Assembly: GCA_964455375.1 (NCBI GenBank)
Contig: CAYVXE010000011.1
Coordinates: 1-64,000 of the forward strand
Direction: 5' to 3'
DNA from: CAYVXE01 sp964455375
Lineage (GTDB): Bacteria > Zhuqueibacterota > Zhuqueibacteria > Oceanimicrobiales > Oceanimicrobiaceae
DNA length: 64,000 bases
A model generated the notes under the pieces. It saw only the letters and a list, made by a program, of their open reading frames with translations, did no database searches and was not told where the DNA came from. Of this stretch, positions 56,540-64,000 are shown piece by piece (within the stretch, counting starts at the first letter, position 1; each line of letters starts with the position of its first letter). The translations under genes and the position numbers were made by a program.

Positions 56540-57730
56540 TTAGTAAATTATTGCCGTGAGCCCGAGACTAACCGTAAACGCACTTAAGCCATCGGAACGG
56601 TTATAACGTGCAAAACGCAAATCAACTCTCTTTAAACCCAAAGCCTTGTTTCCCAGGATGACCGACAGCGGATAGTAGCGCAGACCAAAACCGTATTTGT
56701 TGCTGTGGAATGCGGCAAGGTCATAGTCCGAGGTGTAATACGCATCATCGGGCTGGTGCTGCCCAAATTTCGCGAAGTATTTGGCCCTGCTTTGATGATG
56801 ATAACGGTAGAACGGCTTGACGGAAATCGCCCGGCTTATTCGCAACGGTAACTCGACGCTGAAAGTGTTGGCGCTGATTTTGAAATCATCGCGAAAGTAG
56901 CGGTAGTAAAAACGCGTGATCACAAAGTCGTTCACGTAGTAATTAAAACGCAGCGCCACAGGCAGTTTGAACCGCGTGCTCGGTAGCCTTTCGATTCTCG
57001 GTAAAGATTCACCCGAAAAATAGACCCGGTGGAAAGGCGTGGCTAAATAGCCGGTTTGATAGACAACATCAGTGTTAATCGAGGCCTGTGCCCTTTTTGA
57101 CAGCACCTGTGAGTAGGTAACCGAGAGATTATACGTTTTTCTACCTGTGGACGGGTAGCTTAGCTCTTCGTTGTGAATTTGCTGTTCGGGCGGACGTAAT
57201 TCAAACGGCGTGATCAGATCGAGATTGTCCAGGAACGCCTGGCCGCTCACATTCAGTTCTCTGTTTCCATCCAGAGACGATTTTGCCCAATTGGCTCCAA
57301 ATGAGAATGAGCGGTAATCGTACTCGGCGGAGGCTCCAACATTGATGCCGTAGGTGGTTGTGCTGTTCGGATTGGTGATGCGATAGCCGACGTTCACATG
57401 GGTGCGCGTGTCCCCACTAGAGGCGCCGGACACCACAGGATCGATATTGTCCGAGGACGCGGACGAGTAAACGTCGACTCCCAAGTTCAGGGAAAGTTGC
57501 TGGTTGCTTTTGATCGGCAGGTTGACAATAATCATTGGAGCTGAATCATGCAATTGCTCCGTACCGTTGCCGCCAGTGACCGCCGAATGATCGCCAGCCT
57601 GCCTATAATAGTCCAGAAGAAAGTTGACCTCAATCGGATGGCGCTTTCCTGAATTATTCTCTTGAGAATAGAGACCTGTGGCCCCGGTAAAGAACAGAAC
57701 TAAAACCAGAAGTCTGCTGATTAATTGCAT
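56540..57730 (-). CDS. DUF3570-family outer-membrane protein
   Basis: A 396-residue protein with a signal peptide (about 1-22) and predicted beta-barrel features: KRHPIEVNFLLDYYRQAGDHSAVTGGNGTEQLHD at the start and regular amphipathic strands (VNVGYRITNP, FRFNYYVND, FVITRFYYRYFRDDF, VSLGLTAIIY) to a C-terminal aromatic residue. DUF3570 genes travel with DUF4266, ApbE and a thioredoxin-like gene, as here. The start overlaps the DUF4266 stop by 10 bases. Confidence 0.84.
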   Translation of the reverse strand: MQLISRLLVLVLFFTGATGLYSQENNSGKRHPIEVNFLLDYYRQAGDHSAVTGGNGTEQLHDSAPMIIVNLPIKSNQQLSLNLGVDVYSSASSDNIDPVVSGASSGDTRTHVNVGYRITNPNSTTTYGINVGASAEYDYRSFSFGANWAKSSLDGNRELNVSGQAFLDNLDLITPFELRPPEQQIHNEELSYPSTGRKTYNLSVTYSQVLSKRAQASINTDVVYQTGYLATPFHRVYFSGESLPRIERLPSTRFKLPVALRFNYYVNDFVITRFYYRYFRDDFKISANTFSVELPLRISRAISVKPFYRYHHQSRAKYFAKFGQHQPDDAYYTSDYDLAAFHSNKYGFGLRYYPLSVILGNKALGLKRVDLRFARYNRSDGLSAFTVSLGLTAIIY

Positions 57731-57945
57731 CCGCAGCCTCCACCGACTTTGCCGCCGTTGGCCCCGGCAGCGCCCTCGCGGTAGGTTTCGAAATTGGTTT
57801 CGTATACTTGCAGGTTTTCATCCGCCAACTGCATATCTTCATCGTTCAAATACATTTTCTGGTAGGGCTTGACCGAGGCGCAGCTCGTGTAAAAACCACA
57901 CATGCTCACGACACCGGCTACGAGGATCCAATTGATTCGCTTCAT
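57721..57945 (-). CDS. DUF4266-family small lipoprotein with C-G-C tail
   Basis: Only 74 residues. A lipobox ends at Cys22 (YTSC), then KPYQKMYLNDEDMQLADENLQVYETNFETYREGAAG, the DUF4266 core, and a glycine-rich tail ending GGGCGCN with Cys71 and Cys73. The C-G-C end, next to a thioredoxin-like gene and a flavin transferase gene, suggests a redox or metal-handling step; this is inference. It overlaps its neighbours by 10 and 4 bases. Confidence 0.85.
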   Translation of the reverse strand: MKRINWILVAGVVSMCGFYTSCASVKPYQKMYLNDEDMQLADENLQVYETNFETYREGAAGANGGKVGGGCGCN

Positions 57946-58982
57946 CTCATCGTTCCTTTATAAAAATTCAGATGCAAATTCTTCGACGTGAAGATCAGGT
58001 TCCGGTCATTGATTAGGAGACCCTCAATCCTGTCCAGGCGATTGAGGAGATCGATGCCGTCCTTTTCGCCCAGAATAAATACCGAGGTGGCCAGAGCGTC
58101 GGCCAGTTCTGCATCGGGACAAATGATAGTGACGCTCTTAGTGCCCGTGGCCGGCATCCCGGTTTTGGGATTGATGATATGCGTGTAGCGCTTGCCATCG
58201 AATTCCACATATTTTTCGTAGTTGCCGGAGGTGACCACCGCCTGATTGCTCATGTTTAACCAACAGAAGGTTTTGTCCTTGTCATTGGGGTCGGTGATAC
58301 CAATCTTCCAATCCTGACCTTTTTCTTGTGTACCCCAGGCTATTAAATCGCCACTGGCGTTCACCACCCCGCTGGTGATGCCCATGGCCACCATCACGGC
58401 TTTCGCTCTGTTTGCGGCATAACCTTTGCCAATGCCGCCAAAGCCAATTTTCATCCCCTTTTCTTTCAGGAAAACTGTATGATTTTTCGCAACCAAAATG
58501 ATATTTTTGTAATTTACTTTCGCAACCGAGGTCGCCAATTCCTCCTTGGTGGGAAGCCGGGTCATAGAGCCGTCAAATTTCCAGATTTTGTCCATGGACG
58601 CGTAAGAGACGTCGAAAATACCATTGGTTAGTCGGGAAACTTTCTTGCTGCGGCGAATGAGCTCAAACAATTCTTCATCTACCGCCAACGGCCGGACACC
58701 GGCGTTGCGGTTAATCAGACTGGTTTGAGAATTCGGGTTCCAAGACGAGATCATCTTTTCGATGCGTTGGATTTCCCGAATGGCCGCTTCGATGCCGCGC
58801 CATGCCAGAGCCTCGTCGTCAGATACGGCGATGATCTCAAAGCGCGAGCCCATGAGCTTAAGTACCTTTTTATAAGTGTGAGTCGCAGTCTTGTCCACTG
58901 CCCCCCAACTGCCCGTGGTGCTTGCTGAGATGATCAAGAAAGAGAAAATAAGAATCGTGAGTACTTTACTTTGAGCCTTCAA
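57942..58982 (-). CDS. apbE: FAD:protein FMN transferase
   Basis: A 346-residue ApbE with a signal peptide (about 1-30). It carries LMGSRFEIIAVSDDEALAW, EKMISSWNPNSQTSLINRNAG, GGIGKGYAANRA, VNASGDLIAWG and the THIINPKTGMPA motif with the metal-binding residues. ApbE moves FMN from FAD onto a Ser or Thr of an extracytoplasmic protein, typically in electron transfer modules. No known flavinylation target is next to it, unlike RNF or NQR clusters. Its start overlaps the thioredoxin-like gene by 17 bases. Confidence 0.92.
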   Translation of the reverse strand: MKAQSKVLTILIFSFLIISASTTGSWGAVDKTATHTYKKVLKLMGSRFEIIAVSDDEALAWRGIEAAIREIQRIEKMISSWNPNSQTSLINRNAGVRPLAVDEELFELIRRSKKVSRLTNGIFDVSYASMDKIWKFDGSMTRLPTKEELATSVAKVNYKNIILVAKNHTVFLKEKGMKIGFGGIGKGYAANRAKAVMVAMGITSGVVNASGDLIAWGTQEKGQDWKIGITDPNDKDKTFCWLNMSNQAVVTSGNYEKYVEFDGKRYTHIINPKTGMPATGTKSVTIICPDAELADALATSVFILGEKDGIDLLNRLDRIEGLLINDRNLIFTSKNLHLNFYKGTMR

Positions 58983-59637
58983 CCTGTGCCAATCTTATTT
59001 TGCCGATTAATCTTTTCAAGTGTGCAACATACTTCCCGGCGTCTTCGCGCTGGTATCCGCTAATACGGCCAGCTACGTTGCCATCCTTATCGAGTAAAAC
59101 AACCAGAGGAAACTCGCCTCTTTGGTTGTATCTCTCAGCCAGGTGCTCATTATAGGCAGCCTGCTCTCTGGAAAGCCGGTTCCTCTTTCGCGCTGGAAAA
59201 TCGATGCGCACAAGTAGCAGATTCTCCCTGGCAAACTTTGTGAAAACTTTCGATTCGAACACCCCCTGTTCCAACAGCATGCACGGGCGGCACCAGTCAG
59301 AACCCGAGAAGCAAACCAGTATCGCTTTCTGATCCTTCTGTGCTTGCCTTTCCGCCTGTTCAAGATTTGTAAGCCAGGGTGAGAGAGGTTTTCCATTTCT
59401 GTGGTCTGTAAAACCAGTTAAGAGCATTGTCATTACAAGTGAGAGCAGGAACAGAAGACCTCCTGCTTTCCGGTTTCGAGAGTTGATCCTCGGACCGATT
59501 GAAAAGATCAACATGGGTTTATCATCCTTGTTAGCATTCTGTTGCAGAAATACGCTACGCTGATTTTTGCATTCCATCCCGAACCAGCGTCTCGCAAAAG
59601 CGCGTAAGAAAACAGTTTTGAATTTTGCAGATTTCAT
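58966..59637 (-). CDS. Thioredoxin-fold protein with N-terminal membrane anchor
   Basis: A 223-residue protein in the frame from ATG 59637. A hydrophobic stretch at about 58-78 exports or anchors it, and the thioredoxin domain carries SGSDWCRPCMLLE (active-site WCRPC, residues 115-119), LVRIDFPA and VVLLDKDGNVAGRISGY. It should reduce or oxidise thiols outside the cytoplasm. The ATG overlaps the previous stop by four bases (ATGA), which supports the longer start; an internal ATG at 59514 would give a cleaner signal peptide. Confidence 0.85.
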   Translation of the reverse strand: MKSAKFKTVFLRAFARRWFGMECKNQRSVFLQQNANKDDKPMLIFSIGPRINSRNRKAGGLLFLLSLVMTMLLTGFTDHRNGKPLSPWLTNLEQAERQAQKDQKAILVCFSGSDWCRPCMLLEQGVFESKVFTKFARENLLLVRIDFPARKRNRLSREQAAYNEHLAERYNQRGEFPLVVLLDKDGNVAGRISGYQREDAGKYVAHLKRLIGKIRLAQVEGSK

Positions 59638-60374
59638 TCGCTCACCACGTTTATGAGTTCAACTCGCTCGGAGCCGCCTTGCACGGTGACTTCGAGAACA
59701 CACCCTATTCCCGGCACATAGTATTTGTTGGCAACAATGTCCGGCTCAAGTGGGCTCCACTCTTTGGTCTTAAGACAGTTCGTAAAGGTCCCATAGGGCA
59801 CTGTGACCCTTTCGTTCAAACCGAGCACTTCAGCCATGTCTTCGGCCACGGCCCGGTAGAATTCCTGCCGGTAGGTTCCCCCTACTTTTGGCATGGCTTC
59901 CATGATGATGCCTGGTTTGGCGCCATCGGCGCCGGCTTCCCATGAGCCTTCTGTGCCGGCCTGCACCCCGCCTTCAAACTGTTTGGAATCCTCGCCAAAG
60001 TACCAGACATTACCGTCCGTGTCCTGCGCATACCAGTCGAAGGTAGCCTCGATCAAGTCTCCTTCGAGCCAGACGCTGTCCGCAACCACCACGCACGCAA
60101 CCCCCAGGATGTCTCTTGTTTCATGAGTGACATAGACTTTGTCGATTTCAGTACCGTCCGCTGTCTTGCCTTTGTAGTTGGAAAGGGTCCCAGGCGTTAA
60201 AGGGAAAAGAAGATTGGTAACCTCTGTGACAAAATTGGCAGGATCGATGATCGGGTTGTAATCCAAGCTGTCGTGGTTCTTTGAGGAACGCTTGCACCCG
60301 CTTGCCAACAAGACAATGAGCATGATGACGAAGGGAGTCACGGTTGTCCTGCTTGAGCAAAATCTCTGTCTCAC
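59634..60374 (-). CDS. Exported lipoprotein, first gene of the ApbE operon
   Basis: Family not recognised. The 246-residue protein starts at GTG 60374 (GGAG 9 bases upstream) and has a lipobox-like ASGC (Cys27). Its core VWYFGEDSKQFEGG, GAKPGIIMEAMPKVGG, YRQEFYRAVAEDMAEVLG and the TFTNCLKTKEW-LEP-YYVPGIG ending are paralogous to the protein at 37266-38000. It is coupled by a four-base overlap to the thioredoxin-like gene. A sigma-54-like promoter lies 254-269 bases upstream. Confidence 0.72.
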   Translation of the reverse strand: MRQRFCSSRTTVTPFVIMLIVLLASGCKRSSKNHDSLDYNPIIDPANFVTEVTNLLFPLTPGTLSNYKGKTADGTEIDKVYVTHETRDILGVACVVVADSVWLEGDLIEATFDWYAQDTDGNVWYFGEDSKQFEGGVQAGTEGSWEAGADGAKPGIIMEAMPKVGGTYRQEFYRAVAEDMAEVLGLNERVTVPYGTFTNCLKTKEWSPLEPDIVANKYYVPGIGCVLEVTVQGGSERVELINVVSE

Positions 60375-60627
60375 CTTATCTTACTCCTTTTTTTTGTTGT
60401 TGTATGAAAACTGCTGGCAGCAAATCAAAAACGCAATAGCGATCGGCTCGCGCTAAGACTGTGCTTGTAGATTTGCTTTTGATGCATCGCCACAAAATTC
60501 CGCCGTCAAGGTGCTATATCGATCCCATCAAAGAACCGCCAGCCCAAAACGGTCGCCCGTTTCATGAATTCACAATTCTATGTATTCTTTGTCTGGTTCT
60601 TAACTTGAGATGATCGCTTTCTGACAC
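60375..60627. other. Leader region of the ApbE operon
   Basis: A gene-free stretch between the sigma-54-like site and the GTG start. It has weak inverted words (GCAAATC and GATTTGC on the minus strand, 60413-60475) and a 19-codon frame starting at ATG, which is not convincing as a leader peptide. Nothing else is recognised. Confidence 0.3.
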
Positions 60628-60643
60628 GTCAAAAACTATGCCA
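60628..60643 (-). promoter_or_regulatory. Sigma-54-like promoter of the ApbE operon
   Basis: The minus strand reads TGGCATAGTTTTTGAC with the same -24/-12 spacing as three other copies. The long leader of about 240 bases is unusual and could hide a regulatory RNA. Confidence 0.45.
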
Positions 60644-60887
60644 CGCAAAAGAAAAAGCACTCAGTTAGACAGGTCTTTTTAGCCATGTCAGAGCTTAGAA
60701 TATAGGCATTTTTAACCTCAGAAAGAGCGGTTGTCAAAAAGTTGACGCCTAACTATCGAGCCTGACATTAGAAAGTCTTTAGTTTACAAGCTGTTGAGGT
60801 ATTGACAATGAAAAACACAAATTGCGTCAAATTCTTGACACGAGATGACCGTGTGACGACAGTAGGTTTGAAAGCTACCGGCTGCCT

Positions 60888-62024
60888 TCATCTGACAAAG
60901 TTCAAACCGATTGAAATGGAATTGATTTCGTATTTGTAGGGATGCAAATTAGTCCTGTTGGTTTCAAAAGTATACCGAAGATCGAGACTGATCTTTCTTG
61001 ATAATTTAAAGCGGATTTTATTCGAGAGAAATACTAATTTATCCCGGCGTTTTGGGCCTTTCGGTGTTATAAGCCAATACTGAAATCCCTTTGTATAAAA
61101 CTGATAAAACAACAGAAATGAGATTTTAGGGGTTGCTTTAAAAAGTACGGAAAAAGAACTCAGGTGTTTACGATAGCCAAAATCAGAGTCTTCGGACAAA
61201 AACTCCTCTGAGTCTTCATCGTCAAAATTTTCACCTTTCTGGTTTACGTTGAAAGCATCGGCATTATCCAATTCATATCTATAGCTGAAGTTTGTTATAA
61301 ATCTACGATTGAACACTTTATCCACATTTAGCCGGAATACGTAACGGTTGCCCCGATTATTAAGCGGCTGTTTCGGTGCTGTACTGCCGACGTACAGGTT
61401 ACCCTCATGATTTTGGAATTCAATTTTTAATCCCAAATTTGCACCGTGAGAAAACTCATGTCCGAATTTTAAATTTACCCTGTTACTGATATAGCTCTTT
61501 AAGGAAGAATTGCTGGTGTAAGTTTTGAACCAGTTTTGATAACCTATGGAAAAATCGTTTCGTCCTGAAACTTTGAGTTTAAAAATGAAATCCAGAATAT
61601 TTCTTCGATAGTTGAATGCATTGAACGATGGGTGCAAACGGAACCGCAATTCATCTGATGCTGTTAGAAGAAATCGGTCTCCCAGGCCTTGCCTGAATTT
61701 GCCTTCAAGGGTTTGATCGTAGCGTGTAAAGTTCTTAAACTCACCATAACGGTAGTGTTGCAAATCATAGTTAAAAGCAATTTTGCTATGACCGGGAATC
61801 TCCCACTGTTTTTTAATATGGAAGAACAGGCCAACGCGAATGTCTTCCTCTTGATCTATACTGGGTTGACGCGTAATGTTACTTCGAAATTCTCCGGATA
61901 CTTTTCCCTGAAAATATAAAGGAAGGTCCTTCTGGCCGTACACGAAAGAGCTTTGACAGCATACAACCAAAACATACAGACTAAGCTGCAATGTAAATTT
62001 CTTGAATAGCATATTGGATCTCAT
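60888..62024 (-). CDS. Outer-membrane beta-barrel-like protein
   Basis: A 378-residue exported protein; the signal peptide runs about 1-30. The body alternates amphipathic strands with aromatic caps (LYFQGKVSGEFRSNITR, NFSYRYELDNADAF, ISFLLFYQFYTKGF) and ends NSISIGLNFVR, as many outer-membrane barrels do. Its family name is not clear. It is the last gene of a three-gene operon behind a sigma-54 activator and a coiled-coil protein, which suggests that they build or sense a surface structure. Confidence 0.62.
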   Translation of the reverse strand: MRSNMLFKKFTLQLSLYVLVVCCQSSFVYGQKDLPLYFQGKVSGEFRSNITRQPSIDQEEDIRVGLFFHIKKQWEIPGHSKIAFNYDLQHYRYGEFKNFTRYDQTLEGKFRQGLGDRFLLTASDELRFRLHPSFNAFNYRRNILDFIFKLKVSGRNDFSIGYQNWFKTYTSNSSLKSYISNRVNLKFGHEFSHGANLGLKIEFQNHEGNLYVGSTAPKQPLNNRGNRYVFRLNVDKVFNRRFITNFSYRYELDNADAFNVNQKGENFDDEDSEEFLSEDSDFGYRKHLSSFSVLFKATPKISFLLFYQFYTKGFQYWLITPKGPKRRDKLVFLSNKIRFKLSRKISLDLRYTFETNRTNLHPYKYEINSISIGLNFVR

Positions 62025-62033
62025 ACTTTATTT

Positions 62034-62948
62034 CTATTTTTGATTATTTGAGGTTATGGTGTCCCTAAAGCGTCCTATTTTGACTTTGATGTGCCTGATA
62101 TCTTGCTGTAACACCGCCATCTGATTTTTCAATTTTGCGCTTTCTCCATCCAAATTATCGATTTTCTCCTGCAATTCATCAAGACGATTATGATCAAAAA
62201 TATCCTGATCGTCATCAAGTGATTCTTCTAACTCCTTGTAAAAATCGAGTAGCTCCAGATAAGTTTTGCGTTCGCTTTGAATTTTTTGATTGTCTGTTTT
62301 AAGTATAGTTGAGTAATTACCCAGGTTTTTCAGAAAATCTTCAAGCAAAGCCATTTTGAGTTTTAGCCGTCTAATAGAATCTCCTGATTCTATCCGTATT
62401 TTTTCCCAACCCTTCTCATCAATTTGCATTTTTTGCAGGCGGTTGGAATAGACGGTCATTTCGTCTTCCAGATCACTAATATAGTCCAGTTGACGTTTAC
62501 TGCGATTCTTATCATGGCCATTGAGTTTCACATGGCTCATTTCTTGCCCTATGGCTATTTGTATTTGTCCAATAGCGGCCTTATATACTTGCTGTAATCT
62601 TAATCTTTCCTTCCGTAAATATTGGCTTGTCGCGTCGATACTATCCGCCAATTGATGAGAGATTCTCAGCGCATTCTGCATTTGCAAACGAGAGAGCGGG
62701 TTCATTCCTTGACGCTTCTCGACTTTATACTTATAGATTTCCCTGTTGACTTTATTGAATTCTTTTGACAGGCCGGTCATAACCTTTTGTTTCTGCTCGA
62801 TAGTATGTTGAAGAGAGCGAATCAAAACTCTGAGACTATCCAATTCAGTTGCCCGCACCGACATACATACGACCAGACTGGCAATATTGATAAGTACAAG
62901 AATCGTTTTTAATTTTTTGAAAAAATCAATGTCGTAACAACGTTTCAT
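62034..62948 (-). CDS. Exported coiled-coil protein
   Basis: A 304-residue protein with an N-terminal hydrophobic signal or anchor (LVLINIASLVVCMSVRA) and then almost only heptad-rich helices: LRVLIRSLQHTIEQKQKVMTGLSKEF and LQEKIDNLDGESAKLKNQMAVLQQDIRHI. It resembles periplasmic coiled-coil adaptors in general, with no named family. Its start overlaps the sigma-54 activator gene by four bases and the barrel gene follows after 9 bases. Confidence 0.7.
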   Translation of the reverse strand: MKRCYDIDFFKKLKTILVLINIASLVVCMSVRATELDSLRVLIRSLQHTIEQKQKVMTGLSKEFNKVNREIYKYKVEKRQGMNPLSRLQMQNALRISHQLADSIDATSQYLRKERLRLQQVYKAAIGQIQIAIGQEMSHVKLNGHDKNRSKRQLDYISDLEDEMTVYSNRLQKMQIDEKGWEKIRIESGDSIRRLKLKMALLEDFLKNLGNYSTILKTDNQKIQSERKTYLELLDFYKELEESLDDDQDIFDHNRLDELQEKIDNLDGESAKLKNQMAVLQQDIRHIKVKIGRFRDTITSNNQK

Positions 62949-64000
62949 TCAAATTTGAACCTTAAAAGATCATGCTTTTCCATTTTATAGCGCAATGTGG
63001 TTCTTTTGAGCCCGAGGAGTTTCGCCGCCTGGGATATATTCCCCCGGGCCTCCATCAATGCATTAAAAATCAATTGCTTTTCATAGTCATCCATGCGTTT
63101 GGTATAATTGTCTTCAGAATTCAGGTCATCATCTAAAGGGGTATGGTCAACGTTAATCTCATTTAAAATATTGGGGGTCAAATCATCCACATCGATGATG
63201 GCATCGGCAGACAATACGCTGGCGCGTTCTATGACATTTTCTAATTCTCTAATGTTTCCCGGCCATGTGTAGGCCAGTAAGTATTTCAGTGCTTTTGGTG
63301 AAATTGTTTCGATCTTCTGTCCGCCGATTTCACTTACTTTTCTCATGAAATGTCGAACAAGTGCGGGAATGTCTTCCAACCTTTCTCGCAGGGGCGGAAG
63401 ATCTATGGCAACAACATTCAGGCGATAAAACAGATCTTCACGAAAGTCGGAACCTTTCATTCGTGACTCTAAATTCTGATTTGTAGCCGCGATGACGCGT
63501 GCTTGCATGGATAACGTTTGTGTACCACCAACACGCTCAAATTCTCTGTCTTGCAGAACGCGCAACAACTTTACCTGTACGGTGGGAAAGATTTCCCCGA
63601 TTTCATCGAGAAAAATTGTGCCACTCCCGGCAAGTTCAAATCTCCCGAGTTTGGTTTTCAAGGCACCTGTAAAAGCGCCCCGTTCATGGCCAAAAAGCTC
63701 ACTCTCCAGTACCCCCACAGCAAGTGCTGCACAATTGACTTTTATGAAGGGTTGATTGGCCCTTGGACTTAGATAATGAAGTGCTCTGGCAACCAATTCT
63801 TTACCGGTACCGCTTTCACCAAGTATTAAAACAGGTGAATTTGCCGGCGCCGCTTTCCTGACTATGGAAAAAACTTGCTGCATTTTGGGAGATTGGCCAA
63901 TAATATCAGAATAAGGACTATGTACTTTTTCCCCTGACTTGAATACGTTTTTCTGCTCTGAGAAATGGTCCGTTTCCAAGTTTTGCTGGATGAATACTTT
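62945..64000 (-). CDS. Sigma-54-dependent activator, 5' end outside the window
   Basis: At least 351 residues of an AAA+ enhancer-binding protein: Walker A GESGTGKE, GAFTGA sigma-54 contact loop, Walker B FLDEIGE, second arginine region FREDLFYRLNV and a C-terminal Fis-type helix-turn-helix (ISQAAKLLGLKRTTLRYKMEK). The frame has no stop up to the window end, and the first start is only a TTG at 63979, so a receiver or sensor domain probably lies outside. It is the only sigma-54 activator here; the four TGGCATA-N4-TTGA sites may be its targets. Confidence 0.93.
   Translation of the reverse strand, partial: KVFIQQNLETDHFSEQKNVFKSGEKVHSPYSDIIGQSPKMQQVFSIVRKAAPANSPVLILGESGTGKELVARALHYLSPRANQPFIKVNCAALAVGVLESELFGHERGAFTGALKTKLGRFELAGSGTIFLDEIGEIFPTVQVKLLRVLQDREFERVGGTQTLSMQARVIAATNQNLESRMKGSDFREDLFYRLNVVAIDLPPLRERLEDIPALVRHFMRKVSEIGGQKIETISPKALKYLLAYTWPGNIRELENVIERASVLSADAIIDVDDLTPNILNEINVDHTPLDDDLNSEDNYTKRMDDYEKQLIFNALMEARGNISQAAKLLGLKRTTLRYKMEKHDLLRFKFE

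Noticed and set aside
1..64000. CRISPR arrays, tRNA and rRNA genes
   Set aside because: No regularly spaced direct repeats and no recognisable tRNA or rRNA sequence were seen; a tRNA scan could not be run.

Overview
The window looks like a chromosome segment of an uncultured Gram-negative bacterium of the FCB group, most likely near Calditrichota or KSB1. This placement is inferred from content. It has TonB-dependent receptors with CarboxypepD_reg domains, DUF4249 lipoproteins, a PknB-type kinase fused to a TolB-like propeller, SpoIIE-type phosphatases and an RND tripartite pump. Genes are mostly preceded by clear Shine-Dalgarno sequences (GGAG, AAGGAG), which is unlike typical Bacteroidetes. 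GC content is moderate. I saw no rRNA, tRNA or CRISPR array.

Region 1 (1-7500) is a minus-strand accessory stretch: a PIN-domain remnant, a DUF2207 membrane protein, an AHSA1-like protein, a Ser/Thr kinase with the decayed start of a second kinase behind it, a Phd antitoxin with a frameshifted ParE-like toxin, a VOC protein and a TfoX-N protein. Between these genes lie imperfect inverted repeats that look like integron attC sites. The best is at 2274-2344. No integrase is visible, so this reads as a decayed cassette cluster. Region 2 (7600-12000) has a PAS-PAS-PP2C phosphatase, nested remnants of IS3 and IS630 elements, then a sigma-70 family factor, a small membrane protein and a DUF1579-like protein.

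Region 3 (12.2-22.3 kb) is respiratory and redox: a fusion of an FAD/NAD(P) module with a NapH-like polyferredoxin, a PDZ-membrane-GAF-PP2C phosphatase, a DUF4013 protein, cytochrome bd oxidase (cydA, cydB), a 264-bp MITE-like element and a ThiO-like glycine oxidase. Region 4 (22.7-30 kb) carries two paralogous lipoproteins around two methyltransferases, a DedA protein and two unrecognised exported proteins. Region 5 (29.5-43.5 kb) is envelope transport: a TolC-HlyD-RND-barrel operon, a PI-PLC-like phosphodiesterase, an MMPL/RND exporter, a flippase and a GT4 glycosyltransferase, ending at a degenerate IS3 copy.

Region 6 (44-56.5 kb) has three TonB-dependent receptors, two of them paired with DUF4249 lipoproteins, plus a secreted protein with a crystallin-like end and a second GT4 gene. 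Region 7 (56.5-60.4 kb) is a five-gene overlapping operon: exported protein, thioredoxin, ApbE flavin transferase, DUF4266, DUF3570. Region 8 (60.9-64 kb) is a sigma-54 activator, running off the window edge, followed by a coiled-coil protein and an outer-membrane barrel.

A cross-cutting signal is a sigma-54-like promoter word, TGGCATA-N4-TTGA with fixed spacing, upstream of four exported-protein genes belonging to two unrelated families.
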